Positions 35,124-45,488 of a stretch of DNA of 64,000 bases are shown here, one piece after another. The notes under the pieces were generated by a model. It did no database searches and was not told the origin of the DNA. It saw only the letters and a list, made by a program, of their open reading frames with translations. The position numbers and the translations under genes were made by a program. Within the stretch, counting starts at the first letter, position 1. Every line of letters starts with the position of its first letter. Source of the DNA: Aotearoamyces nothofagi (taxonomy: Eukaryota; Ascomycota; Leotiomycetes; Leotiales; Tympanidaceae); the NCBI GenBank assembly GCA_015345905.1, contig JADDTR010000031.1:62001-126000 (forward strand), written 5' to 3'.

Positions 35124-36149
35124 ATGGCACTCAAGATTCACCCTTCGTTGAAACTGACGCAGCTCAAGAAACTGGCTTTTCAATGTGGGATTTCCTCCTC
35201 AGGCACGAAAGCTGTCCTCGCTCGGCGCCTCGCCGAGGAAATCGTCCCTAGAAAGGATCATGGCTCTAAAACTGGCCCGGTCAAAATCCTAAGCATTGAC
35301 ATGGGAATTCGAAATCTAGCATATTGTATCCTGGAGATTCCTTCGAAGCCTGTACCGAAATCGGCTTCGGCCCTTCCCTCAGTGACAGCATGGCGGCGCA
35401 TTGCTGTCTCGTCAGCCCCGAAAGTACTCCCTGTATCAGACCTAGATATCTCCACCCCTCTCTCTAAAGAGGCATTTGACCCTCCCACTCTCTCTACTGC
35501 AGCATACAACCTCCTCCGGCACACTCTGCTTCCGCACAACCCAACGCATGTTCTCATTGAGCGGCAACGCTTCCGCTCCATGGGCAGTCCTCGCATCCTC
35601 GAGTGGACAGTGCGTGTGAACATGTTCGAGAGCATACTCTACGCAATTCTCCATACGCTTAATGCCGAGAAGATATGGACTGGGACGGTGATACCAATCG
35701 CGCCTGGTAAAGTCGGCCCCTTTTGGATACCACCAGTCCCTGAAGTAGAGCCAACTGTGGACATTTCAGATGGAACTAAAGGGACGAACCCAAATGCTGC
35801 GCAGAATCTCCGCAGGAACAAGATTCGGAATACAAAGAACGTAAAGCTGCTCAACAAGGGTGCGAAAATTGATCTGGTTGAGTCTTGGCTGGAGATGAAC
35901 CAAATGTTTACCCTGGGCTCTCCCGAGGTGAAGGCAACGGCCGAAGCATACTCGGAGAGATGGCATCGTTTACCGGGCCACAAGAAGACCAAGCCAGTTA
36001 TAAAACTTCAGAAGGGCGATCAAGCAGAAGAGATGGGAAAACTCGATGATCTTGCCGACAGTTTACTACAAGGCATGGCTTGGATACAATGGGAGCAAAA
36101 CAAGAGAATGATCCTCCAGAAAGGAGTAGATGTACTAGAAGGCAGCTAG
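35124..36149 (+). CDS. CCE1: Mitochondrial Holliday-junction resolvase Cce1/Ydc2
   Basis: Cce1/Ydc2 cuts four-way junctions in mitochondrial DNA and is needed for nucleoid segregation. It is a single exon of 341 residues. A SAP-like DNA-binding motif spans residues 8-42 (LKLTQLKKLAFQCGISSSGT, then KAVLARRLAEEI). The RNase H-like nuclease core follows: ILSIDMGIRNLAYCIL carries the first catalytic Asp, THVLIERQRFRSM the Glu, and GKLDDLADSLLQGMAW the C-terminal acidic pair. The spacing and order match Ydc2. A run of Lys/Arg (LRRNKIRNTKNVKLL) in the middle probably touches DNA. Another ATG four bases upstream is out of frame. Confidence 0.92.
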   Translation: MALKIHPSLKLTQLKKLAFQCGISSSGTKAVLARRLAEEIVPRKDHGSKTGPVKILSIDMGIRNLAYCILEIPSKPVPKSASALPSVTAWRRIAVSSAPKVLPVSDLDISTPLSKEAFDPPTLSTAAYNLLRHTLLPHNPTHVLIERQRFRSMGSPRILEWTVRVNMFESILYAILHTLNAEKIWTGTVIPIAPGKVGPFWIPPVPEVEPTVDISDGTKGTNPNAAQNLRRNKIRNTKNVKLLNKGAKIDLVESWLEMNQMFTLGSPEVKATAEAYSERWHRLPGHKKTKPVIKLQKGDQAEEMGKLDDLADSLLQGMAWIQWEQNKRMILQKGVDVLEGS

Positions 36150-36425
36150 ACAACCAAACGTATAATGCTAAACCCTGTACGTGAAAGTAATGGGTTTTAT
36201 CTATAATTTCCTGACTTTTGACAATCAATATAAGTAGCGTAAGAAAAGCACAAGAGTTCAACCTCTTTTAGTAAAACTGATTCAAGACCCATTTGGCACC
36301 AACATATACCCATCCGACCATGCCAGAAGCAATAGACGATATTTACTGAGAATCTATGTAAGCGCCAAAACCCGCAACCATTTCTGTTGCGAAATCGAGC
36401 CAAACAAGGAACTAAATTCGAGGAT

Positions 36426-37550
36426 CTATAAGAAGGCGACGAGAACTGATCCAAAACCCACCACAGCTGCGAAAGTGCAGCTTGATATCCTAGAGGCCGA
36501 GCCCAGTTGTGAACTTGTTCCTGTGGGTGATGCCGAAGATTGAGTGGCCGATGGGGAGACAATTACGTCAGAGCTACTAGCGCTACTTATCGAAACGGCG
36601 GTACTTCTTGAGATGGCTGCGTCTGTTGCTGATAATTGATGAACTTGTGATCCATGAGCCTGTGATTCGACAAAAAGTCCACTATAGTACGTATTGACTT
36701 GCGAGGCCATAGCTGATGAAGAACGATACTAAGATCTTTGCAGAGTGAGTTGACGTACTGGAACCCGCACTTGAGCTTGTAGAACTAGCTGTGGCTGCGC
36801 TTCCTGTGGCACTGGTAAATATTAGTAATGTTGCTATTGTGTGGTACGGCTTCATGGAGCATGAAAGGATTGCTCCGAGGACGTGGAATCAGTGCAATTG
36901 TGCCATTGAAAGACACGCATGAACTTAAAATTATAGCTAATAGAGCTAGAACCTGTCCATGACCATAGATCGGCTAGAAGAAAGAAGAAAGGACGGAAGG
37001 GCGATATAAGATGAAATGATTGTGAGATGAACTGTTCGCTACTAACGTTGAAGAAGACCCATCAGAGGCTGATCCAGACGAGTCAGATGAACCAGAAGTA
37101 GCCTTTGCAGAAGTCGTGGAATCTGTGGTACTAACAGAGCTAGAGCCAGTCTTCGAGGTAGAGGGAGCAGAAGATGTGAGAGCTGAGTATTCTTGTCAGC
37201 GACAGTGCTGGGTAGAATTGCTACCATCCAGAGTAGAACGTACAGATTGTGACACCCTTTGCTAGACAGGTAGAAGAATAAATATCTATGACGGATGAAG
37301 CAGCAGTATTGCCGCCACACTTTTCTGTAATATTGCCAGCGAGTTGGTTTTGGCCGGTGCCACAGAGCGCTGCCAGGTCAGCTGGGTTTGGCTGCACTCT
37401 TTGAAGTATTAGCATAACTCTAAGGCTACCATAGCTTGCGACATTTTCATACAGAAGAGCGGCTAGCAAGCAGGCTGGAGGAGTAGCAGCAGCCGCAAAC
37501 CGAACCAGCAGTGCGACGGCCGAAAAAATCAAGGTTGAAGAGCAGTACAT
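36426..37550 (-). CDS. GPI-anchored cell-surface protein with four-cysteine CFEM-like domain
   Basis: Five exons fit: 37550..37453, 37398..37256, 37182..37047, 36811..36759 and 36712..36426, giving 238 residues. The N-terminal 22 residues are a signal peptide (STLIFSAVALLVRFAAA). The domain that follows reads PPACLLAALLVQPNPADLAA, LCGTGQNQ, ITEKCGG and SSTCLAKG. It has only four cysteines where canonical CFEM has eight. The rest is a Ser/Thr/Ala-rich stalk, probably O-glycosylated. The C-terminus is a GPI signal: small residues, then SCTFAAVVGFGSVLVAFL. Such proteins sit in the wall or plasma membrane; haem binding or host interaction cannot be claimed here. The 235-nt intron between exons 3 and 4 may hide another exon. 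Confidence 0.78.
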
Positions 37551-38238
37551 GGTGTTGATTGTGAACGTGAGACAGGCGACCGTGGTTTTGGATGTGTATT
37601 CAAAAACTCGTAGTTGTAGAATAAGCGTGTTTGTTTTATCTAAGGAGCGTCGGAGAGAATAATCTCAAAGAAAAATATGTGGGAGAATGATTGACAGTGA
37701 GTGAATTAATGGCGATGTAGAGAGGAGAGTACAAAGAGGCCCCCTTCCCCGGACGCGACTCCATGCAGACCGGGGCTTGGGCACAATCTTAAGTTATGCA
37801 TAACAAACACACTACCCCCTTCTGGAATGTCAACCCCAGGCCTGAGGCAGTCATCCGATGCTCCAAAGCAGTCGTCAACGCGTTAATAGATGGGTTATAG
37901 CTGGCAAAGGGCGGCATATATATAGTTTGATCAAATAACTTGGTTGAATCTTCTTGAAAGTTGACTATAGCCATTCATATCACGCTACAGGAAACCATTT
38001 CCCATGTTCAATATTTTCAATATTGCAACGTAGTACGAGCAAATGCTACGAGGCTATCTTCAAATTAGAATGGCTAATTAAGCAATCAAACACAAGTAGG
38101 GAAAAAATAATAATTTGGAGGCCATTTTGAATGGCCAAGAACCACATCAGCCTGTTTAAGGAAATTCCGAGAATTCGCTTTTACAGATACCATCTCACCG
38201 TCGTAAAAAGAGTCCATTGCTTGCGAAGTCTAAATCTT
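37551..38238. other. Upstream region of the CFEM-like gene and 3' flank of the septin gene
   Basis: This spacer separates two minus-strand genes. A 61-codon open frame at 37789..37974 has no support from family or splicing. Nothing else is recognised. Confidence 0.4.
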
Positions 38239-39396
38239 CTAGTAACCATTCATTGTCATTCTTTGAGAGCTTCTGCTCAATTCTCGGTCAGCTGCTGGGC
38301 TGATTGGTCTGCTACCAGCATGTCCTGCTCCTGCAGCGCTGCTCTCCTTCAATGCCAACAGTTGCTTCGCACGGAAGGTCTCGTAGTGGATTTGGGATGT
38401 CGTCTCAATGAGGTCTTGCAAGTGGGTACGAGTGAGGAAGTTGCGAAGATAAACGAATTCGCAATGGTTCTCGTCTTCGACGTTGATGACCCCCCAGCGG
38501 TTTTGACGACCTCGGACTTGCTTGCCTCCAACAATAATTGACTTTTCTGATCCAACTACAGCGAATGGGATGATGTTCTATATTTGTTAGTAATGATTGT
38601 ACAGGACAGCCGTATATCCACAAACCTTGATCTGAGCATTCAATGCACGCTCCTCCTCGTCAAGCTCATCATTGTCATATGGGTACATCTTCAAGTTGTG
38701 AAAGGCAAACTCCTCCTTTATTCTCTCCTTGAATTCACTTCGTTCCTCTAAAGTCAAAGAGTCGGATTTTGCAATGACTGGAACAACATTAACAACGTCT
38801 GAGAGCTTCTTAAGCACTACAATATCGATTGGCTTCAGTGCGTGACCGGATGGTTGGATGAAGAACAAGCAGCAGTGGATACGCGTATCTTGGATGTATC
38901 GCTCTCTTTGTGCAGTGAGTTCTTTTCGGAGGTATGCGGAGTGTTGGTCCTTGATGTACTTAACGATAGGATCCCAGCACCTGTCGTTGTTGACCTGATC
39001 ACCATATCCAGGGGTATCGACAATGTTCAATCGCAGACGTACACCGTTCTCCTCGATGATGTGTGAAACAGTTTGAATTTCAGTCGTAGAACGTACTGGT
39101 TCATCCGGAGTAAGACGTCCCTTGGAATCAATCAGGTGAGATGCGAAGATAGTGTTTATGAGGGTGGACTTTCCAAGTCCGGTTTGACCTAAAGAATATA
39201 CCGTCATTAGTTTCGCGCCTGTCTAGCATCCCATTTGCATATGATCAGTGACAAACTTACCAACACAGATGACATTGAACTGGAAACCACGCTTCAGGAG
39301 CTTTCGCTCAATTTGCGACGTGATGCTGTCGAAACCAACGTGGCTTCGGGGAAAGACAGATTGTTGAGCATTGTTCCTCTCCTGCATTGTGGCCAT
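38239..39396 (-). CDS. CDC10: Septin Cdc10 (AspD)
   Basis: Septins are GTP-binding proteins that assemble into rods and rings at septa and branch sites. Three exons, 39396..39261, 39188..38626 and 38577..38239, give 345 residues. The N-terminus HVGFDSITSQIERKLLKRGF, then QFNVICVG, is the Cdc10-type polybasic and lead-in sequence. The G1 loop is GQTGLGKST (split by intron 1), G3 is DTPGYGD and G4 is AKSD. The septin unique element follows (VVGSEKSIIVGGKQVRGRQN, RWGVINVEDENHCEF). The short C-terminus lacks a coiled coil, which fits Cdc10/AspD rather than Cdc3, Cdc11 or Cdc12. The frame stays open upstream to an ATG at 39555, but the start at 39396 matches the family. Confidence 0.95.
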
Positions 39397-39733
39397 TTTT
39401 ACGGCAGGTGTCTCAGTAAAGCTGCAGGCGTCTGAATCACTGCTGGCGTTATCAGAAGAGCGAAGTCGTGAAATATATGCAGCAGGTTGTAGACGTGAGA
39501 TCGAAGGGGTTCGTGCCTTCTCCACGTATGTCGCCAAAAAGTCGGTACGCGACAATAGGGGCAGGTTCGGCTATGCCAAATACGGAAAAGCATTATTTCG
39601 GAGAAATCCATACTCCGGCCCGTAGACATCACGAAATCCTCAAGCGTTGTGGTAACGACGTGGTATTTAGAGCTCCATTTCCCTAGTCTTACACTATATC
39701 ATCAATTCAAAGAGCCGTCTCAAGTCCTTTGAA
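39397..39733. other. Divergent promoter region CDC10 / bL32m
   Basis: This short spacer lies between divergent start codons. The minus frame is open through part of it, which would add a Ser/Arg-rich N-terminal extension to the septin if used. Confidence 0.4.
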
Positions 39734-40229
39734 ATGGCTGCCGTACATGCCACTACTTCCTCGATTCTCTCCTCCTTCCTCCCCCGATTCGCTGCCGTAA
39801 CAGCATCCACCACATCCAAGTCAACAACGGTGTTCTCGAGGCAGCTTTCTCACCCACTTCTACCTTCCATATCCTTTGCGATCCCATCAGCAATACACCT
39901 CAATGTACCAGGACTGCTAGGCGATATCTGGGACTCGGTCTTAAGAGCTGTGCCGAAGAAAAAGACCTCATACATGAAGAAGAGAAGTCGGTTTATGGCA
40001 GGAAAGGCACTAAAGGACGTCACGGCCCTCAATCGATGCTCTGCGTGCGGCCATGTTAAAAGGGCACATTTATTATGTCCATACTGTGTTAAGGGTAAGC
40101 TAGCTTGGCCCATTGGCATATGACATGATATGCATTCAGAAGCTGACTACGATATTTTGATCAGAGATTCAAAACATGTTTAAAGGGAAAATCCAGAAAG
40201 CTACTGCAGATACACCTACGGATAATTAG
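39734..40229 (+). CDS. MRPL32: Mitochondrial large-subunit ribosomal protein bL32m
   Basis: Two exons, 39734..40094 and 40165..40229, give 141 residues. A Ser/Thr/Arg-rich presequence of about 70 residues precedes the mature domain, VPKKKTSYMKKRSRFMAGKA, then LKDVTALNRC. The zinc ribbon is RCSACGHVKRAHLLCPYC (two CxxC pairs), followed after the intron by EIQNMFKGKIQKA. In yeast, Mrpl32 is matured by the m-AAA protease, a control point for mitoribosome assembly; the Cys pairs needed for that folding step are all present. The intron (40095..40164) is 70 nt with normal borders. Confidence 0.94.
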
Positions 40230-40566
40230 CAGTTTTGGGAGATGAGTATGGCATGAGATAAGGTCCTAGCGTGGCATCACATCTGGCGTTGGGAAGAACT
40301 GTAGAATCAATTATGGTCTATTAAACAAACATTGTGACAATAGTGTACAAAATATACAAAATATACAAAACAAAACTTACTTTGACTTTAATGACATTCA
40401 ATTATGTGTTTACTAGCATGTCTCAAAATAACGTTAAATACATATTCGCGTTTACCAATTTTCTATCTTTGTCAACCCCACCAAGATATTTAGAAGCGTG
40501 GCGGAACCCTAACCATCTCACTCTGCTCAAGAAGACTTTATAACTCTCATATGTGTTGTCAAAAAA
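40230..40566. other. Spacer bL32m to SKI8
   Basis: This is an A/T-rich spacer with a short ATACAAA/AAATATAC repeat near 40345-40375. An A run of seven immediately precedes the SKI8 ATG. No gene is supported. Confidence 0.4.
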
Positions 40567-41662
40567 ATGGTATGTGCCTGCAATATACTCTACCAGCATA
40601 TGCGCTATGCTGACATGCTCAAAGTCGAAGCAATACCTCACGACACACACAATCGATGATGGTACGTTGCCAGCCTACTCTCTATTGCACACTTTCCTAA
40701 CATGTCCAGCGCATATCACCGATATATTTTCCATCGCCGTAACCCCGACTCAAATCCTTTCTGCATCCGGAGCGTCCTCCATAAAAGTTCACTCGACAAT
40801 AGACCCCTCCATCCCTCTTGTTCAAACCCTGTCGTCGGCGCACACGCTAGGCTGTCACCACATTGTAACCTCTCGAAACGGGCGAAAAGCCGTCACTGCA
40901 GGATTCGGCGGCGAAGTCAAAGTCTGGACCATCTCTGAGTCGTCGGAATGGACCGAAGAGGGCCAAGTCGAAGATGGCAATAAGGCAGGCGAGATCTGGG
41001 CTATTGCGCTCAGCGAAGATGGGCAGTTCCTAGCCAGCACAACTATTGACGGCAGGATAAACGTGTGGGATTTAGTTGCCGGAAGAAAGAAGATTAGAGA
41101 GTATGAGACGAAGGGAAGTTTCGGATTGTGTGTCGATATGAGCCCTGACGGGCGTTTTACGGCAAGTGGCCATGAAAATGGAGGGGTTTACGTGTTCAAC
41201 AATGACACTGGAAGAATGCTATATTCGCTACCTGGTAGGCTTTCCTTCAATGATTCTATGAGTAAATATTCGGCTGATACTGTATGATCAGGTCTTGTGA
41301 AAGCAGTGCGGACAGTGTCCTTCTCTCCAGCCGGAACCCGATTGGCGGCGGCTGGTGAATCAAGAGTGATTGCACTATACGATGTTCAACATGGTGAGCA
41401 GGTTGCAAATCTGACAGGACATTCTGCGTGGATATTTTCAGTAGATTGGAGTGATACTGGCGAGTATCTGCTTAGCGGAGCATTCGATGGGAAAGCTAAG
41501 GTGTGGTCTATAGATCAGAGGACATGTGTAGCGACGCATAGTGAAACGGATAAGACGATATGGTGCGTGAAATGGCTGCCAAAGACTGGGAGGAGTGAAG
41601 GATTTGCTACCGCTGGGGCAAATCGGAGTATTTCATTCTATAGAGAAGCTACCGGAAGCTGA
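40567..41662 (+). CDS. SKI8: Ski complex WD40 protein Ski8/Rec14
   Basis: Ski8 is the WD40 subunit of the Ski complex (with Ski2 and Ski3) that feeds mRNA to the cytoplasmic exosome; in many fungi it also supports Spo11 in meiosis. My model has exons 40567..40569, 40625..40661, 40710..41234 and 41292..41662, total 311 residues. The first exon carries only the ATG; splicing then gives MSKQYLTTHTIDDAHITDIF, the exact expected N-terminus. Propeller blades include IFSIAVTPTQILSASGASSI, GGEVKVWTISESSEWTEEG, IALSEDGQFLASTTIDGRIN, GHSAWIFSVDWSDTGEYLLS, then GAFDGKAKVWSID. An alternative is translation from the ATG at 40605 (MLTCSKSKQY), which needs no first intron. Confidence 0.9.
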
Positions 41663-41850
41663 ACTAGGTGCAAAAATATACCGGAATAGCCCAAAGACCC
41701 TGTGCATATAGACCAGTAAGTGTTTCACACACGCAAAAGGTCATATGGTTATATTTGTATATATAGCTTCGTCAAAATATGCCATACGTCTATTCATAGC
41801 CCCGTGATAGGCGATGTGCACATGCCCATTTTCTTGTACAAGTCCAAGTC

Positions 41851-43626
41851 TTAGGCCTCAATTAATGTCCGAAACATGCCTGTCACAAAGTCCAATTCAT
41901 CTTCACGCCCTTTCCATTTGACTCTGATTTCTTGCCAAATCTCCATTGTCCTGTCTTTGCCTGAGCATTTCATGAACGCCTTTAAAGCCCAAATGATCAT
42001 CCATTTCCCAATATAGAGATTTTGATTATCCCCACTATCAATGGCTTGGATGTAAGCTTGCCAAACACTCTCAAGTCGTGCATCTGTCCAGTGCGAATAG
42101 CGGACGCCTCCATGCACCGAAAAGGCTTTGAAAAGGGCGAGAAAGATCGAACCATGACGAGGTACATTGTACCATCGCATTTCGTCCAGCAGCTTGGCGG
42201 TTTTCTGAAGCTCGCCGGCATGAACTGCAAAATGTTGTATGAGAATCCGATAGGTGTGCACATCTGGGGCAACAATGGAACTTCTCCGAAACTTCTCTAA
42301 TAGGACTGGTTTGTCTCTGGCTACATCGGCCATCTTGATAAGTGCGTTGTTGACCTCTCGCCGTGTGCTATAATCCCTTGACGGTAGAGGGGAATTAATC
42401 TTCTGACTGTGGAGTATTTTCATCCTCTCATACACATGCTCTGCTGCTTGTGGCTCATGAGCTCGAATAAGTGATGATATCATACAGTTCAGTACAACTG
42501 TATCCACAATTTCGCCTGCCTCAACAAGCGTTTTGTAGGCGGATCTCACACCGTCCCCGTCTCCTTTAAGACCGTAATAGTGCATCACGCTAACATGATG
42601 GAATCTATTAAATGCCAAGCCTCGATTTTGCATCTCTTTATATATCATTTCACCGAGGTGGAATTTACCAGCTTTGGTAGCCATGTCGAATAAAATGTTA
42701 AAAGTAGCTGAGTTACCGCGAACGCCAGTCACATGCTCCATTTCTTTAAACATTCTCAGTCCCGCTTCGACCTCGACTTCTGTTGTTTTTGCCACATAGC
42801 GTCCAGCGAAGGACGTTGCCATGTTCCATTCGGCAACGGATAGAGGAGTGGCTGTAACCTTCATATCGTCGATGACTGATAAGTACCTAAGCATTGAATG
42901 CTCATCCTTTCGCTCAACTACACCCAGGTTACGGAGCAGCCTATGGCGGGTCTTAGCTCTTAAGTACGATACACGAGGTGCAGGCAGCGCTCTGTAGAGC
43001 CTATATGAATCTTCAGGATCATGATTCATATCTATCAGAGCCTGCTCAAGCTTCCTAAGAGTTATCCTTGCCTCACCCTCCGTAGACATTGTGTGCTCGA
43101 GAGGTGGCCATTCGGAGTCTTCGGTTTTATCTGAAACCATGAGATGTGGACCAGGAGAATCTTGATAAGGGTCGAGAGGTCCGGTGAGAGAATGGTAAGG
43201 ACTTAACGAAACGTCGTCATATTGATCGACGAGTGCTAGAAGCTCCTTTCGGCGTCGAAGGTCTTCAACACTGGATTCGAGAATTATTGTGTGTTGATAC
43301 CGTCGGGTTGTAGGTACACAAGTTGCATTATGCCCGATTGGTGAGATATGAGGTCTTGCTCGGGGCGAGAAAAGGTATTGAGAGCTCCGAGAGGCATGTT
43401 CTTGACATCGTCCAGCATAGACAAGTGCTCCAATGAACCACGTGTTGAACTCTGTTTCATTGTGATTCGGTTGTCCTGGCTCTGCACGCCACAATGTTTG
43501 TCGTACATGACGACGGCGCTGGTGGTTCTGCTCTAGAGAATTAAAGGAAGCCGATAGCTGACGAGTTGCTATCTTTTGAATAACAGAGCCGGTCGTCGAC
43601 TTGTCAACTCTGCAGAAGAAGGACAT
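41851..43626 (-). CDS. Mitochondrial pentatricopeptide-repeat protein
   Basis: It is a single exon of 591 residues. The N-terminus is rich in Arg/Ser/Gln without acidic residues (VIQKIATRQLSASFNSLEQN), consistent with mitochondrial import. From about residue 290, degenerate PPR helices appear: GVRGNSATFNILFDMATKAG, KFHLGEMIYKEMQNRGLAFN, EIVDTVVLNCMISSLIRAHE, PQAAEHVYERMKIL and VAPDVHTYRILIQHFAVHAG. Such proteins bind organelle RNA and act in processing, stability or translation in mitochondria. I cannot assign a specific target; the family diverges fast. The 3' end faces the SKI8 3' end, 188 nt away. Confidence 0.85.
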   Translation of the reverse strand: MSFFCRVDKSTTGSVIQKIATRQLSASFNSLEQNHQRRRHVRQTLWRAEPGQPNHNETEFNTWFIGALVYAGRCQEHASRSSQYLFSPRARPHISPIGHNATCVPTTRRYQHTIILESSVEDLRRRKELLALVDQYDDVSLSPYHSLTGPLDPYQDSPGPHLMVSDKTEDSEWPPLEHTMSTEGEARITLRKLEQALIDMNHDPEDSYRLYRALPAPRVSYLRAKTRHRLLRNLGVVERKDEHSMLRYLSVIDDMKVTATPLSVAEWNMATSFAGRYVAKTTEVEVEAGLRMFKEMEHVTGVRGNSATFNILFDMATKAGKFHLGEMIYKEMQNRGLAFNRFHHVSVMHYYGLKGDGDGVRSAYKTLVEAGEIVDTVVLNCMISSLIRAHEPQAAEHVYERMKILHSQKINSPLPSRDYSTRREVNNALIKMADVARDKPVLLEKFRRSSIVAPDVHTYRILIQHFAVHAGELQKTAKLLDEMRWYNVPRHGSIFLALFKAFSVHGGVRYSHWTDARLESVWQAYIQAIDSGDNQNLYIGKWMIIWALKAFMKCSGKDRTMEIWQEIRVKWKGREDELDFVTGMFRTLIEA

Positions 43627-43971
43627 GGACCGTCAAACATGATGTCACTCTGGTCACTGATGCTTCAGACTCATTGCTATCCTGATCCAAGTCGAGGTGG
43701 TAAAATCTTGTCAATATGCGCCTCCTAAGACTTGTTCCCCAGCTTAAAGTAATTTAGTGTCAGCCTAGGTTTGATATCCGGGGCGCGGGATTTGCCGTCG
43801 AGAAGCATACCGGCCTACCCTCATCGTAAATTTGGCCGCTCCATCGATGACACTCGTGACTTTCCAATGACCCATCTCCTAACAATCTATCCGTAATTAC
43901 ACCATCCTCAGTGTGTAGTATGACAAGCTGACTGGTATATTAGCAGTCGGTGGCAATATTAGAAAATCGGG
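43627..43971. other. Divergent promoter region PPR protein / mS23
   Basis: A 345-base spacer between two divergent genes for mitochondrial proteins. No motif is claimed. Confidence 0.45.
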
Positions 43972-44774
43972 ATGGGTCGGTACAATTTCAAGCCAGCGCG
44001 AGTCTATCAGACGGCCACGCAAATTCTAGAGACAGCCCAATCTCAAAGAGTACGGGTTCAGCCTCCACCATGGTATACAACTATCGGATCAATACCACCA
44101 GGAGAAATCCTGACAAGGACGCAACCTGTTCAACACCGAGATGTGCCTCAAAAGAGACGAACTAAGAAGCCCAGTAAGATGTTCAAACCACAGCCAATTA
44201 CCTACGAAGAAGACAAGTTACGGAACAACTTCTATGGTGACCACCCTTGGGAGCTCGCGCGGCCTAGGATAATTCTGGAACAAGATGGTAAAGATGGGCA
44301 GAAGTGCGATTGGGGTAGAATTCAACAGCCAGGCAGGCAGTTGAATGGAGAGAGGTATGGAAATGGCATTATGTGATGTGATGATGAGCTGACAACTATG
44401 ACAGTGTCGTTCAACGCCAGCTATGGCTTCTACATAATGTTCCCGGTATGACCTCCGCTAAGGCATATGATCAGGCGCGACAGGAGTTCTACGCCATACG
44501 GCACGAAGAGGAAGTTGAGAGAAGAGTTGCCAAGGAAGAGGCTCTGTCTACAGGCGCATATTTTGGCAAGTCAGTACTAGATATCGGTATGGAACTCGAG
44601 GACAAAGCATACGAGTCATGGAAGGAGTGGGCTACCAGTGAGGTTGCTGTTATTGAGCAACAGAAGAATGCCCTATACACAGGCTTGGACACTGCAAGTG
44701 AAGATGATTCGAGCAGCAGCCTGAGCCTCGACCCAGTTGTGGCTGAGCTTGAGTCAACGATCACACCGCCATGA
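43972..44774 (+). CDS. RSM25: Mitochondrial small-subunit ribosomal protein mS23 (Rsm25)
   Basis: Two exons, 43972..44354 and 44405..44774, give 250 residues. The N-terminus [20 protein letters not shown], then [19 protein letters not shown], is the fungal mS23/Rsm25 signature. [20 protein letters not shown] follows, then after the intron [20 protein letters not shown], then [20 protein letters not shown], a long helix typical of the family. The last 35 residues are acidic and Ser-rich. It is a structural component of the mitochondrial small subunit. There is no classical presequence, as in many mS23 proteins. Confidence 0.93.
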
Positions 44775-45488
44775 AGGGTATGGTGATAAAAGCTGTGTTA
44801 CTAAGGATATGTGACCCGGGCATTGTACATTATGTATGGGATATTAGAACATATATCGGGAAAGCATTTGATGAACTTTTCTGCTCCCATTAAACTTTCT
44901 ATCCATTCATGTCTCTTCATAGCATTGGGAGTTTGTGAAAGCTGACTGACTATAACGTGTTGGGAGAAAATTATTCGCATTACTAAATCAATAAAAATGA
45001 AGGAGCCATTATACACAAAAACTCCTGCTATTACATATAAGGTTTCTTCATATAAGTCCTTTGAACTTTTGTGGGAGATATCTTAATTAACAACATATGA
45101 TGAGGCTGAGAAACTCCAGAATCGCATTTCCCCTTGTGCCTTGCAGGAGGGGTGGTCGCTTAAGCGGCTGAGCCGCTGCTAGGCTAGATGTTCAGGGCAG
45201 CCACCTCATCAGATTCAGGATGCCTGAATGCTATTCAAAGGAATAGACACAGAGAACACGACCTCCACGCATTCCCTACAAATTGGTTTCAAAACGCCAA
45301 TGTGTGCTGATTATATGATTTTTACAACAAAGGACCGCACACGAGGAAAGACGATAGTCGCTTCCGACTCTCGGTCCTTCGCGCGCTTTTGGCCGACCTC
45401 GAACAAGGAGTTTTGAGCTTTGAAACTTGTACGCCAAATCGTATCACCAGTATAGCAGGTGGGCGCAGAAGGGGATACGAATTGCACA
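44775..45488. other. Spacer mS23 to SOG2
   Basis: A 714-base spacer. It includes a small hairpin AGCGGC-TGA-GCCGCT near 45161-45175. Open frames show no coding features. Confidence 0.4.

Noticed and set aside
39397-39555. N-terminal extension of the septin from an upstream ATG
   Set aside because: The frame is open, but Cdc10/AspD proteins start near MATMQ/HVGFDSI; the extension is more likely 5' UTR.
45161-45175. Small hairpin AGCGGC-TGA-GCCGCT as a terminator or regulatory RNA
   Set aside because: Arms of six bases occur often by chance in 64 kb, and it has no special position relative to a gene.
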